The notes under the pieces were generated by a model. The model made no database searches, was not told where the DNA came from, and saw nothing but the letters and a program-made list of their open reading frames with translations. Shown here in pieces: positions 34,739 through 43,827 of a stretch of 64,000 bases of DNA. A program made the position numbers and the translations under genes. This DNA comes from Tsuneonella flava (GTDB lineage Bacteria; Pseudomonadota; Alphaproteobacteria; Sphingomonadales; Sphingomonadaceae): NCBI RefSeq assembly GCF_002870965.1, contig NZ_PHSO01000001.1, forward strand, positions 248,001-312,000, given 5' to 3'. Position 1 is the first letter of the stretch, and each line of letters begins with the position of its first letter.

Positions 34739-36385
34739 ATGAAACGCCGCCTTATTTCTTCTCTGCTGATTGCCGGTGCCGCCGCGCTCCCGCTGGTGGG
34801 CCTGCCCGCTGCACCTGCCGAGGCACAGAGCACTGTATCGCCCAGCCGCAGCATCAACCTGTCGATCGGACGGGGGGAACTGATCAATATTCCGGGCACT
34901 ATGTCCGATGTATTTGTCGCGAACGACAGCATTGCGGACGTACAGATCAAATCCGCCCGCCAGCTGTACCTGTTCGGCAAATCCGGCGGTGTGACCACTG
35001 TATATGCCAGCAACAAAGCAGGCGATGTGATCTGGTCTGCCGACATACGGGTAGGATCGAACATCGACAGCGTCGATCAGATGCTGGCGCTGGCCATGCC
35101 AGAGGCCAAGATTTCGGTTGCCACTATGGGGACGGAAACATTTCTGCTGACCGGCACAGTCGCCGCACCCGAAGATGCAGCGGAGGCCGAACGGCTGGTG
35201 CAGGCATTCGTCGGCGATAAAGCCAATGTCATCAGCCGCCTGAAAACCGCAACGCCGTTGCAGGTCAACCTGCAGGTCAAGTTCGCAGAAGTCAGCCGCT
35301 CGCTGGTGCGCGAACTGGGCGTGAACCTGAAGACCATCGACAGCACCGACGGTTTCCAGTTCGGTATCGGTCGCGGGCGTGAAGGCTTCTCCCCCAATCA
35401 ATATGCCGGCCCCGGTCAGACGCTGGGCATGGGCCAATCGGTCAAGATAACCGTTCCCGATCCGACCGATCCGACCAAGATGATCCAAGTGGACGGTTCC
35501 TCGATCAAGCCGATCACAGGCGGATCAACGCTGGGTGCCGCAGGCCGCCTGTTCGGTCTCGACATTATCGGGGCGCTCGATCTGGCAGAGCGAGTCGGTC
35601 TGGTCACCACGCTATCGCAGCCTAACCTGACCGCACTGTCGGGTGAAACCGCGGACTTCCTGGCCGGTGGCGAATTCCCGATCCCGATCAGTCAGGGTCT
35701 GGGTTCGACATCGGTCGAATATCGTAAATACGGCGTCAGCCTTGCTTACACACCAACGGTTCTCGCCAACGGACGCATTTCGCTGCGGGTTCGCCCTGAA
35801 GTGTCGGAACTGTCGAGCCAGGGCGCTGTGACATTGGGCGGGTTCCAGATCCCGGCGCTGACCGTGCGCCGCGCCGAAACCACCATTGAACTGGGTTCGG
35901 GCCAAAGCTTCATGATCGCTGGCCTGATGAGCACTAACGCACAGAACTCTCTCGAAAAGGCACCGGGTCTGGGCGATGTGCCGATCCTTGGCAATCTGTT
36001 CCGTTCGACCTCGTTCCGTAACGGCGAGACAGAGCTGGTGATTATCGTCACCCCCTATCTCGTCAATCCGGTGAACGGCAACGAAATCAAGCTGCCAACC
36101 GATGGATATCAGTCCGCCAACGAACTGCAACGCTACCTCGGGATGCAGGATAATGACGGCAAATCCGGCGCCGCCGGTCAGCGCCCGGGCCCCACGCTCG
36201 GCAATGGCAGCGGGCAGACACCTGACGCGGAAATCTCGCAACTGGAAGCAATGCTGCCGACGCTGAGAGCTGCCGAACAGGCTCAGACACGCGGCAAGCA
36301 AGCCAAAAGCGACCGCAAGAAGAGCAAGCGCGACAAGCAACGCACCGCCAATGCCGGCGATGTGAAGCCTGGCTTCAGCTTCTAA
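34739..36385 (+). CDS. cpaC: Outer-membrane secretin CpaC (RcpA), 548 aa
   Basis: Signal peptide MKRRLISSLLIAGAAALPLV... cut near AEAQ. It has an N-terminal BON-like part (INIPGTMSDVFVANDSIADVQIKS) and the secretin core with VGLVTTLSQPNLTALSGETADFLAGGEFPIP and GSGQSFMIAGLM...NSLEKAPGLGDVPILGNLF. The Lys/Arg-rich C-terminal tail is unusual in length but common in Tad secretins. I chose the ATG at 34739 because the signal peptide starts there. An ATG at 34685 with AAGGA upstream is an alternative. Confidence 0.92.
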   Translation: MKRRLISSLLIAGAAALPLVGLPAAPAEAQSTVSPSRSINLSIGRGELINIPGTMSDVFVANDSIADVQIKSARQLYLFGKSGGVTTVYASNKAGDVIWSADIRVGSNIDSVDQMLALAMPEAKISVATMGTETFLLTGTVAAPEDAAEAERLVQAFVGDKANVISRLKTATPLQVNLQVKFAEVSRSLVRELGVNLKTIDSTDGFQFGIGRGREGFSPNQYAGPGQTLGMGQSVKITVPDPTDPTKMIQVDGSSIKPITGGSTLGAAGRLFGLDIIGALDLAERVGLVTTLSQPNLTALSGETADFLAGGEFPIPISQGLGSTSVEYRKYGVSLAYTPTVLANGRISLRVRPEVSELSSQGAVTLGGFQIPALTVRRAETTIELGSGQSFMIAGLMSTNAQNSLEKAPGLGDVPILGNLFRSTSFRNGETELVIIVTPYLVNPVNGNEIKLPTDGYQSANELQRYLGMQDNDGKSGAAGQRPGPTLGNGSGQTPDAEISQLEAMLPTLRAAEQAQTRGKQAKSDRKKSKRDKQRTANAGDVKPGFSF

Positions 36386-36401
36386 GGAAAAGGTGAGACC
36401 G

Positions 36402-37061
36402 ATGACCAACACCCTGAACCGCAAACTTGCCGGTGCCGTCGCCCTCACTCTGGGCCTTTCGCTCGCTGCCTGCGGCGGTATGCCGCAGAACCGCTCGCTT
36501 TATTCGACGAAACAACCAGTGGTTGAGCGGACGAATTTCACCTTCGATGTCGCTACCGGATACGATGGCCTCTCGATCCCCGAACAACAGCGGCTCGCCG
36601 GTTGGTTCGATGCGATGGAACTGCGCTACGGCGACCGTGTTTCGATCGACGATCCGCAGGCCAACGGCGCCACGCGCGATGCCATCGGGCAACTCGCGGC
36701 GCGCCACGGCATCCTGCTGAGCAACGGTGCACCGGTCACGACCGGCGCTGTGCCGATGGGCACCGCACGGGTAGTGATCACCCGTTCCACCGCACACGTT
36801 CCCGGCTGCCCCGACTGGTCTGCCAAGAGCGACGCGAACTACAACAACGCCACGTCGCCCAATTATGGCTGTGCAACCAACAGCAATCTCGCCGCGATGG
36901 TCGCCAACCCGGAAGACCTGATCAGCGGTCAGGCCAGCACGGGCGACACGACCATTATGAGCTCGAACAAGGCAATCGACACCTATCGCAAGAAAGCGCC
37001 GACCGGCGCAGGCGACCTCAAATCGAGTGGCACAGGCGGTAGCGGCGGAGGGAGCAACTGA
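36402..37061 (+). CDS. cpaD: Pilus assembly lipoprotein CpaD, 219 aa
   Basis: The lipobox LAAC ends the signal peptide. The CpaD domain follows, with ERTNFTFDVATGYDGLSIPEQQRLAGWFDAMELRYGDRV and a cysteine-containing end (VPGCPDWS...NYGCATNSNLAAMVANPEDLI), which is the family signature. It supports the secretin. The ATG at 36402 is chosen over a GTG at 36393. Confidence 0.9.
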   Translation: MTNTLNRKLAGAVALTLGLSLAACGGMPQNRSLYSTKQPVVERTNFTFDVATGYDGLSIPEQQRLAGWFDAMELRYGDRVSIDDPQANGATRDAIGQLAARHGILLSNGAPVTTGAVPMGTARVVITRSTAHVPGCPDWSAKSDANYNNATSPNYGCATNSNLAAMVANPEDLISGQASTGDTTIMSSNKAIDTYRKKAPTGAGDLKSSGTGGSGGGSN

Positions 37062-37062
37062 C

Positions 37063-38340
37063 ATGAACGCACCATGGAAACCCAATGCAGGCGGACGCGA
37101 TCCTTTTGCCGCGTTCATATGCGACGACTCTGCACTCGATACGTTGCGCCCGGTCGTGATCGAAATGGGCTGGCAGCCGGAAAAATGCGCCAAAGGCGGC
37201 TTGCGTAATGCCGTCCAGTCGTTGTCGGTATCGGCCAGCCCTAACATTCTGATGGTCGATCTGTCCGAAAGCGGCGATCCGCTGAACGATATCAACGCCC
37301 TTGCCGAGGTTTGCGAGCCCGGCACAGTCGTGATCGCAGTCGGTCAGGTGAACGATGTCCGCCTCTATCGCGACCTGCTTTCCAGCGGGATCCACGATTA
37401 CCTGCTCAAACCTCTTTCGACCGGGCAGATTCGCGATTCGCTGACGCAGGCACAGGCCGTCTTCTCGGCTCCGAAGACTACTGACGGGGATGTTGCCAAG
37501 CGGCATATTTCCACGGCAATCGTCGGCACCCGCGGCGGGGTCGGGTCATCGACGCTGGCAACATCGCTGGCATGGCTGTTTTCGACCGATCACAAATTGC
37601 CGACCGCGCTGCTCGACCTCGACGTGCACTTCGGGACCGGCGCGCTGGCACTCGATCTCGAACCGGGTCGCGGGCTGACCGATGCGATCGACAACCCCAG
37701 CCGGATCGACGGGCTGTTCATCGAACGCGCAATGATCCGCGCAAACGACAATCTCGCGATCCTTTCGGCGGAAGCACCGATCAATGCCCCGCTGATGACC
37801 GATGGCAGCGCATTTCTTCAGCTGGAGGAGGAATTCCGCCAGGCATTCGAAATGACAGTCATCGATCTGCCGCGGAACATGCTGATCAACTTCCCGCACT
37901 TGCTGGCAGACGTGAATGTCGTGGTTCTGGCTACCGAACTGACGCTGGCCAGCGCACGCGATGCGATCCGCATTCTGAGCTGGTTGAAGACCAATGCCGC
38001 CCACGCACAGCCGCTGATCGTGACCAACAAAGTTCAGCCGGGCATGGCCGAAATCAGCAAGGCCGACTTCGAAGCGTCTATCGAATGCCCGATCGACTTT
38101 ATGATCCCTTTCGACAGCAAGGCCGCCGCGAACGCCGCGAAACTGGGGCAGACTTTTGTCGAAGCCAATCGCAACAGCAAGGCCACAGCAGCAATCCGGC
38201 AGTTGGCGGAACGCGTGATCGGCAGCGGCGACACAGAGGCCGCAGAGGGAACTGGCGTTTCCAAAAAGTCGCTGCTCGGCAGCCTCGATCTCAAAGGGCT
38301 GCTGGCGAAGAAAGCGAAACCGGCAAAGGTCGACGCATGA
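37063..38340 (+). CDS. cpaE: Pilus assembly ATPase CpaE (MinD-like), 425 aa
   Basis: The N-terminal receiver-like domain (about 15-150) is followed by a ParA/MinD-type ATPase with a deviant P-loop VGTRGGVGSSTLATSLA, DLDVHFGTGALALDLEP and VIDLPRNM. It localises Tad pilus assembly in Caulobacter-type systems. The ATG at 37063 is just after the cpaD stop, with GGAGGGAG upstream. Normally the CpaF ATPase follows directly; here tadB follows instead. Confidence 0.9.
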   Translation: MNAPWKPNAGGRDPFAAFICDDSALDTLRPVVIEMGWQPEKCAKGGLRNAVQSLSVSASPNILMVDLSESGDPLNDINALAEVCEPGTVVIAVGQVNDVRLYRDLLSSGIHDYLLKPLSTGQIRDSLTQAQAVFSAPKTTDGDVAKRHISTAIVGTRGGVGSSTLATSLAWLFSTDHKLPTALLDLDVHFGTGALALDLEPGRGLTDAIDNPSRIDGLFIERAMIRANDNLAILSAEAPINAPLMTDGSAFLQLEEEFRQAFEMTVIDLPRNMLINFPHLLADVNVVVLATELTLASARDAIRILSWLKTNAAHAQPLIVTNKVQPGMAEISKADFEASIECPIDFMIPFDSKAAANAAKLGQTFVEANRNSKATAAIRQLAERVIGSGDTEAAEGTGVSKKSLLGSLDLKGLLAKKAKPAKVDA

Positions 38341-38419
38341 GGCATCGCGGCGCACCGGTCCTGTCCGTTGCGCCGCGGGCCCGGCGAACACAATCGGTCA
38401 GCAATAAGCGAGAATACCG

Positions 38420-39391
38420 ATGAATGTAGTGCAGCTTCTGATGTTGGCAGTCGGCCTCATGGCAACCTTTGGGCTTGCCTATGCCGCGTTCTCCGGGCCC
38501 TCCCCGGCGAAAGAAGGCACTCGCCGTCTGGAAGCCGTCCGCTATCGCCATTCCGAAAGTACGGACGCAAAGGTCGAATCGCAGCTTAAGAAAGCCATCG
38601 CTGCGCGTAAGCCCAAGATGCACAAGGTCGCTGGCTCCGGCTCAAAAATCGAAGCACTCGCGGTGCGGCTCGACCGGACCGGCAAGAAATGGACCATCTC
38701 GCAGTATCTCTATGCATCGCTGGGCATTGCCCTTGCGTTTGCCGTTATCATGTATCTGCGAACCGGCGCGCTGATGCTGTCGCTGGCTATCGGTATGTGC
38801 ATCGGTGCCGGTATCCCGCATCTGGTGGTGAACTTCCTCATCAAACGACGGACCAATGCGTTTAATGCCAAGTTTCCCGATGCCATCGAACTGCTGGTTC
38901 GCGGCTTGCGATCCGGCCTGCCGGTCACTGAAACGCTGACTGTCGTCGCACAGGAAGTGCCCGGCCCTGTCGGCATCGAATTCAAGGGCATCGTGGAACG
39001 CATTCGCATTGGCCGAACGATGGAGGAATCGCTTCAGGAAACAGCCGACAGGCTGGGCATTCCCGAATTCAATTTCTTCTGCATCACTCTGGCGATTCAA
39101 CGCGAGACCGGGGGCAATCTGGCGGAAACGCTGTCGAACCTTGCCGACGTGTTGCGGAAACGGGCGCAGATGAAGCTGAAGATCCGGGCGATGAGCTCTG
39201 AATCGAAGGCCTCGGCATATATCGTGGGTGCCCTGCCGTTCCTGGTTTTCGTGATGATCTGGTGGATCAACCCGGAATATGTTGGCGGCTTTTTCACCGA
39301 AGATCGCCTGATCGTGGCCGGCCTTGGCGGGCTGATCTGGATGTCGATCGGGGTGTTCATCATGGCCAAGATGGTCAGCTTCGAGATCTGA
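38420..39391 (+). CDS. tadB: Type II secretion F family protein TadB, 323 aa
   Basis: Inner-membrane platform protein of the Tad pilus. It has an N-terminal span, a cytoplasmic part, two spans around residues 95-145, and the T2SSF core KFPDAIELLVRGLRSGLPVTETL with ITLAIQRETGGNLAETLSNLADVLR. It ends in two further spans. It forms the motor platform with TadC encoded 10 bases downstream. Confidence 0.93.
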   Translation: MNVVQLLMLAVGLMATFGLAYAAFSGPSPAKEGTRRLEAVRYRHSESTDAKVESQLKKAIAARKPKMHKVAGSGSKIEALAVRLDRTGKKWTISQYLYASLGIALAFAVIMYLRTGALMLSLAIGMCIGAGIPHLVVNFLIKRRTNAFNAKFPDAIELLVRGLRSGLPVTETLTVVAQEVPGPVGIEFKGIVERIRIGRTMEESLQETADRLGIPEFNFFCITLAIQRETGGNLAETLSNLADVLRKRAQMKLKIRAMSSESKASAYIVGALPFLVFVMIWWINPEYVGGFFTEDRLIVAGLGGLIWMSIGVFIMAKMVSFEI

Positions 39392-39401
39392 GGACGCGGT
39401 A

Positions 39402-40409
39402 ATGATCAACAATGCACCCGGTCCGACCCTTCTCGGCGTCGATGTCATGTTCGTCGGCACAATCCTTGCCGGGGTTGCCGCCATGATGGTGATGCTGGCG
39501 ATTTATGCCGCGATCACAGTCAAAGACCCGATGACAAAGCGCGTGAAGGCTCTCAACGAGCGGCGCGACGAGCTGAAATCGGGCATCGTTACCGCGAACG
39601 CCCGCAAGCGGCAGAGCCTCGTCCGCAAGACCAACCAGACCGAGAAGGTCAAGGAAACGCTGTCGAGCATGAAAGTGCTGCAGCAAAGCCAGATCGAAGT
39701 GATCCAGCAGAAACTGGCATGGGCCGGATACCGTAACAAGGAACTGGCCGTGTTCGTGATTTTCGCGCGCATGGTCATTCCCATTACGCTGGGCGTACTT
39801 GCATTTCTGGTGTTCTACGTTTCCAGCATGTTCCCCGAATGGGGCAGCATGAAGCGTCTGCTGGCGCTGACCGCTGCGGTGGGCCTTGGGTACAAGCTGC
39901 CCGAACTGTTTCTGCAGAACAAGGCGACCAAACGCACCGACGCGATCCGCAAGGGGTTGCCCGATGCGCTCGACCTGCTGGTGATCTGCGCCGAAGCCGG
40001 TCTGACGGTCGATGCGGCGTTCAACCGTGTCGCTAAGGAACTGGGCCGCGCCTATCCCGAACTGGGTGACGAATTTGCCCTGACCGCCATCGAACTGTCG
40101 TTCCTCAACGAACGCAAGCAGGCGTTCAACAACCTTGCCTATCGCGTGAACCTCGAAGCGGTCAAAGGCGTGGTGACGACAATGGTGCAGACCGAACGAT
40201 ACGGCACTCCGCTGGCGTCGGCTCTGCGTGTGCTATCGGCGGAATTCCGCAATGAACGGATGATGCGCGCCGAGGAGAAGGCAGCACGTCTGCCGGCGAT
40301 CATGACTGTGCCGCTGATTTTGTTCATCCTGCCGGTACTGTTCATCGTCATTCTTGGCCCGGCGGCCTGCTCGATCGGCGATGCCTTCGCCGCGAACAGC
40401 GCCCAGTAA
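39402..40409 (+). CDS. tadC: Type II secretion F family protein TadC, 335 aa
   Basis: Partner of TadB: three to four spans and the T2SSF core RKGLPDALDLLVICAEAGLTVDAAFNRVAKELG, then ERKQAFNNLAYRVN and VTTMVQTERYGTPLASALRVLSAEFR. It is the last gene of the locus. A 9-bp hairpin lies just downstream (40422-40446). No tadD TPR gene, pilin or pseudopilin follows. Confidence 0.93.
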   Translation: MINNAPGPTLLGVDVMFVGTILAGVAAMMVMLAIYAAITVKDPMTKRVKALNERRDELKSGIVTANARKRQSLVRKTNQTEKVKETLSSMKVLQQSQIEVIQQKLAWAGYRNKELAVFVIFARMVIPITLGVLAFLVFYVSSMFPEWGSMKRLLALTAAVGLGYKLPELFLQNKATKRTDAIRKGLPDALDLLVICAEAGLTVDAAFNRVAKELGRAYPELGDEFALTAIELSFLNERKQAFNNLAYRVNLEAVKGVVTTMVQTERYGTPLASALRVLSAEFRNERMMRAEEKAARLPAIMTVPLILFILPVLFIVILGPAACSIGDAFAANSAQ

Positions 40410-40421
40410 TCAACTGCATGG

Positions 40422-40446
40422 CGGGGCTGGCTCTGGGCCGGCCCCG
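40422..40446 (+). terminator. GC-rich hairpin after tadC
   Basis: CGGGGCTGG pairs with CCGGCCCCG around a 7-base loop, one bulge/mismatch, between the convergent tadC and MarR genes. No long T-run follows, so termination is likely but weak. Confidence 0.45.
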
Positions 40447-40466
40447 TTCGTGGGGGCAGCATCCGA

Positions 40467-40958
40467 TCAGGTGGGATCTTCCATCGTGTCGGGCATCGTA
40501 TCGGGATCGAGTTCGCCCGCCGCTTCACGCACACGGGCGAGCAGATGGCGGAAGCTTTCCTGCTCCGCATCGGTAAAGCTGGCGAACAGCTTCCCCTCCA
40601 TCTCCAGCGCCAGCGGCATGATGCGCCCGTGCATTTCGCGCCCGGCATCGGTCAGCGCCAGATGGTGCGATCTGCCATCGGCCGCATTGGCGCGGCGCAG
40701 CACCAGTTTGCGGTCTTCCAGTTCGCGGCATGCGCGGTTGACGGCAACCTTGTCCATCAATGTGGCCGAAGTCAGTTCGCGCTGAGTCATGTCGCCTGCA
40801 TCGCCCAGCACGGCCATCACCCGCCATTCGGCGATACGCAGACCGAAACGCGCGCGATACACTTCCGCCACACGCGTGCTGACGGCATTGGATGACACCG
40901 ACAGAAGGTACGGCAGAAAATCCGCCAGGCGGGTGTTGGCTGCTTCAGATTCTCCCAT
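40467..40958 (-). CDS. MarR family transcriptional regulator, 163 aa
   Basis: Winged helix with RIAEWRVMAVLGDAGDMTQRELTSATLMDKVAVNRACRELEDRKLVLRRANAADGRSHHLALTDAGREMH, the DxRxxxLxLTxxGR wing being diagnostic. It probably controls nearby genes in response to a phenolic or lipid ligand. The ATG at 40958 lacks a good ribosome site; a TTG at 40994 is the alternative. It lies downstream of mtnP and an enoyl-CoA hydratase gene on the same strand. Confidence 0.88.
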   Translation of the reverse strand: MGESEAANTRLADFLPYLLSVSSNAVSTRVAEVYRARFGLRIAEWRVMAVLGDAGDMTQRELTSATLMDKVAVNRACRELEDRKLVLRRANAADGRSHHLALTDAGREMHGRIMPLALEMEGKLFASFTDAEQESFRHLLARVREAAGELDPDTMPDTMEDPT

Positions 40959-41002
40959 GATTTTCGTTACTAGGGAAACCAACGCGCTTGGCAAGTGGGC
41001 GC

Positions 41003-41869
41003 TCAGCGCAATACACGTTTAGCTATCGCGTCGAGCTGCGTAATAATCTTCCATTCGCGGGCATCCGGGGCTGTAGCCAGCGCTCCGTCCAGTGCCGTAT
41101 CGGCAGGCACCGGCGCGCGATCTTCCGGCAGACGGCCTGCAAGCGCCACCATCGCCGCGCGCGCAGTGGCTGCATTGGCTTTCATCGTGGCGAACACATC
41201 GGCCGCTTCGACTCCAGCCGCTTCGTCCCGCCAGGCATCGTAATCGGTCACCATGCCCAGCACAGCGTATGGCAGTTCCGCTTCGCGTGCCAGCCGCGCT
41301 TCGGGCATGGCAGTCATGCCGATCACATCGGCACCCCACTGGCGGTAAAGGCGGCTTTCTGCCCGAGTGGAGAACTGCGGCCCTTCAATCGCGATATAGC
41401 ACCCGCCACGATGGACCTCTGCCCCCGCCGCCTGCGCCGCATCGGCCGCCAGTGCAGACAGCCGGGCACAGACCGGGTCGGCCAGCGACACATGCGCCAC
41501 CATGCCGGCCCCGAAGAAGCTGCGTTCACGCCCCTCGGTGCGGTCGATGAACTGGTCGACTGCCACGAAATGCCCCGGCGCCATCTCTTCGCGCAACGAG
41601 CCGATGGCCGATAGAGAGACGACATCGGTCACACCGCACCGTTTCAGCACATCGATATTGGCGCGGTAATTCACCGAGGAGGGGGAGAACCGATGCCCTG
41701 CCCCATGCCGCGACAGAAAGGTGAAGCGCACCCCGCCCAGCTTGCCGGTCGTAACCGGGCCGGACGGTTCACCGAAAGAGGAGGACACGGCAATCTCCTG
41801 CCCATCCTCCAGATCGAGGCCGTCGTACAGGCCCGATCCGCCGATCACTCCGATATGCCATGCGTCCAT
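41003..41869 (-). CDS. mtnP: S-methyl-5'-thioadenosine phosphorylase, 288 aa
   Basis: Purine nucleoside phosphorylase family 2. It has IGVIGGSGLYDGLDL at the N-terminus, the phosphate site FLSRHGAGHRFSPSSVNYRAN, and the substrate segment IEGPQFSTRAESRLYRQWGADVIGMTAMPEARLAREAELPYA. It cleaves methylthioadenosine to adenine and methylthioribose-1-phosphate in methionine salvage. It is 12 bases downstream of the enoyl-CoA hydratase gene. Confidence 0.94.
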   Translation of the reverse strand: MDAWHIGVIGGSGLYDGLDLEDGQEIAVSSSFGEPSGPVTTGKLGGVRFTFLSRHGAGHRFSPSSVNYRANIDVLKRCGVTDVVSLSAIGSLREEMAPGHFVAVDQFIDRTEGRERSFFGAGMVAHVSLADPVCARLSALAADAAQAAGAEVHRGGCYIAIEGPQFSTRAESRLYRQWGADVIGMTAMPEARLAREAELPYAVLGMVTDYDAWRDEAAGVEAADVFATMKANAATARAAMVALAGRLPEDRAPVPADTALDGALATAPDAREWKIITQLDAIAKRVLR

Positions 41870-41881
41870 TTGCGATATGTC

Positions 41882-42754
41882 CTATTCGTAACCCGGTTCT
41901 TCCCACCACGGGTAGAAGTCCGGCATATGACTGCTGACCGTGTCGGGATAGACCGGACTGCGTTTTTCGAGGAAGCTGGCCACGCCTTCCTTCGCATCGT
42001 CGCTGCGGCTGAGGCGATAGATTGCCCGGCTATCGATCCGGTGGGCCATCATCGGATGGTCCAGAGCCGAAAGTCGCCACAACATCGCCCGCGTCATAGC
42101 CACCGATACGGCAGAGGTATTGTCGGCAATCTCTTGCGCCAATGCCCGCGCCGCGCCAATCAGTTCGCCCTGCGGGTGAACCGATCGCACCAGCCCGGCG
42201 GCCAGCGCTTCCTTCGCGCCGAAGATGCGCCCGGTCATGCACCATTCCAGCGCGGTCTGCATCCCGACCAGCCGGGGGAGGAACCAGCTCGAACAGGCTT
42301 CCGGCGTGATGCCGCGCCGGGCAAACACGAAGCCGAACCGCGCATTCTCACTCGCGAGCCGGATATCGAACGGCAACTGCATCGTCGCGCCGACACCTAC
42401 CGCCACTCCATTACACGCGCCGATCAGCGGTTTCTGCGAATTGAACAGGCGCAGGGTCAGCCGCCCACCACCATCGCGCACCCGCTCGTCCGACAGGTCT
42501 TCGACCGGATTGGGATCGGAGAACACATGGCCGCCACCTTCCGGAGTGAGATCAGCACCGGCGCAGAAAGCCTTCTCCCCGCTGCCGGTCACGATCACCG
42601 CCCGCACGCTGTCGTCGGCGTCGGTGACATCGAGCGCATCGGTCATCTCTGCCATCATCGTGCGGGTATAGGCGTTCATCTTTTCGGGGCGATGGAGCGT
42701 GATGGTGGCGATCCCATCCGCGATGTCGAGCTTGATCTGGGTGTAGCCTTTCAT
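41882..42754 (-). CDS. Enoyl-CoA hydratase/isomerase family protein, 290 aa
   Basis: Crotonase fold with ITLHRPEKMNAYTRTMMAEM, oxyanion-hole KAFCAGADL and NGVAVGVGATMQLPFDIRLAS, and the following RFGFVFARRGITPEACSSWFLPRLVG. The Phe/Arg-rich FVFARRGI region in place of the usual PE pair suggests a variant catalytic site, as in several isomerase-like members. Length is a little above typical. It is followed by mtnP; a strong terminator separates it from the SDR gene upstream. Confidence 0.88.
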   Translation of the reverse strand: MKGYTQIKLDIADGIATITLHRPEKMNAYTRTMMAEMTDALDVTDADDSVRAVIVTGSGEKAFCAGADLTPEGGGHVFSDPNPVEDLSDERVRDGGGRLTLRLFNSQKPLIGACNGVAVGVGATMQLPFDIRLASENARFGFVFARRGITPEACSSWFLPRLVGMQTALEWCMTGRIFGAKEALAAGLVRSVHPQGELIGAARALAQEIADNTSAVSVAMTRAMLWRLSALDHPMMAHRIDSRAIYRLSRSDDAKEGVASFLEKRSPVYPDTVSSHMPDFYPWWEEPGYE

Positions 42755-42814
42755 GGCCCTCTCTTTTCAATGCCTTGGCCGAGACATGGACCACATGGAC
42801 CACTGTCCTGGCGC

Positions 42815-42867
42815 AAAAAAGAAAGCGCCCCGTTCCGTGCCGGAAATGGCAGGCGGAACGGGGCGCT
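42815..42867 (-). terminator. Strong terminator after the thiolase-SDR genes
   Basis: Perfect 14-bp stem AGCGCCCCGTTCCG (42824-42837) / CGGAACGGGGCGCT (42854-42867) with an inner TGCC/GGCA. On the minus strand it is followed by a U-rich run (TTTCTTTTTT). It sits between the SDR stop and the hydratase start. Confidence 0.9.
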
Positions 42868-42921
42868 CTGAATGGTCATGGCGGGCAGGTTATCCCCTGC
42901 CTCGCCAGTAGGAAACCTGCA

Positions 42922-43707
42922 TCAACGCGGTGCCATGCGGATCGCGCCGTCGATGCGCACATCCTCGCCATTGAAGTATCCGTTTTCGATCATGCACAGC
43001 GCCAGCTTGGCATATTCTTCCGGGTTGCCGAGCCGCTTGGGGAACGGGACGCTGGCGGCCAGCGCTTCCTTCACCTGCGGCGGAGCAGCATTCATCAGCG
43101 GTGTGTTGAAAATGCCCGGCAGGATCGTGTTCACGCGGATGCCTTCGCTCATCAGGTCGCGCGCGATAGGCAGTGTCATCCCGATCACGCCGCCCTTCGA
43201 TGCCGAATACGCCGCCTGACCGATCTGGCCGTCTTCACCGGCGACCGAAGCGGTGTTGACGATGGCCCCGCGCGAACCGTCTTCGTCCAGCGGATCGACC
43301 GACATCATCCCGGCGGCCGATTTGGCGATGCAGCGGAAAGTGCCGACAAGGTTGATCTGAATGATGAAGTTGAATGCATCGAGCGGGAATTGCTTGATTT
43401 CGCCCGTGTTGCGGTCGCGGCTGGCGGTCTTGATCGCGTTGCCCGTGCCGGCGCAGTTGACCAGAATACGTTCCTGCCCGTGCGCTTCGCGTGCCTTGGC
43501 GAAACCGGCATCGACGCTGGCATCGTCTGTCACGTTCACTTCGCAGAACACGCCACCGATTTCCTCGGCAACTTTCTTGCCCTTGTCTTCCTGCAGGTCG
43601 AAGATAGCGACCTTTACGCCTTTGGCAGCCAGCGCGCGGGCAGTGGCTTCACCGAGACCCGATGCACCACCTGTGACAACTGCGGGGGTATTGGCACCAA
43701 TTTCCAT
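42922..43707 (-). CDS. SDR family 3-hydroxyacyl-CoA dehydrogenase (HSD10-like), 261 aa
   Basis: Classical SDR: TGGASGLGEATARAL near the N-terminus, DLQEDKGKKVA with the Asp of NAD preference, NCAG (equivalent of NAG), the catalytic Ser in NTASVAG and YSASKGGV (Tyr/Lys). The combination resembles type-2 HADH/17-beta-HSD10 proteins of beta-oxidation. It lies between the thiolase and the terminator, so it likely works with that thiolase on 3-hydroxyacyl-CoA. Confidence 0.88.
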   Translation of the reverse strand: MEIGANTPAVVTGGASGLGEATARALAAKGVKVAIFDLQEDKGKKVAEEIGGVFCEVNVTDDASVDAGFAKAREAHGQERILVNCAGTGNAIKTASRDRNTGEIKQFPLDAFNFIIQINLVGTFRCIAKSAAGMMSVDPLDEDGSRGAIVNTASVAGEDGQIGQAAYSASKGGVIGMTLPIARDLMSEGIRVNTILPGIFNTPLMNAAPPQVKEALAASVPFPKRLGNPEEYAKLALCMIENGYFNGEDVRIDGAIRMAPR

Positions 43708-43758
43708 AACTTTCTCCTAAGACTGAAATTCACACATTCGTTTGATATTGCCGGTATG

Positions 43759-43808
43759 CGCGGGCCATCCCGAACCGCTTTCGCACGGTTCGCAAATGAT
43801 GGCCCGCG
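43759..43808 (-). repeat. Large hairpin between thiolase and SDR genes
   Basis: CGCGGGCCATC (43759-43769) pairs with GATGGCCCGCG (43798-43808), and a second stem CGAACCG/CGGTTCG is nested inside. No T-run follows on the minus strand. It may be an mRNA processing or stability element within the operon. Confidence 0.5.
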
Positions 43809-43827
43809 GGCGCCGGTCAGGCGCCGA

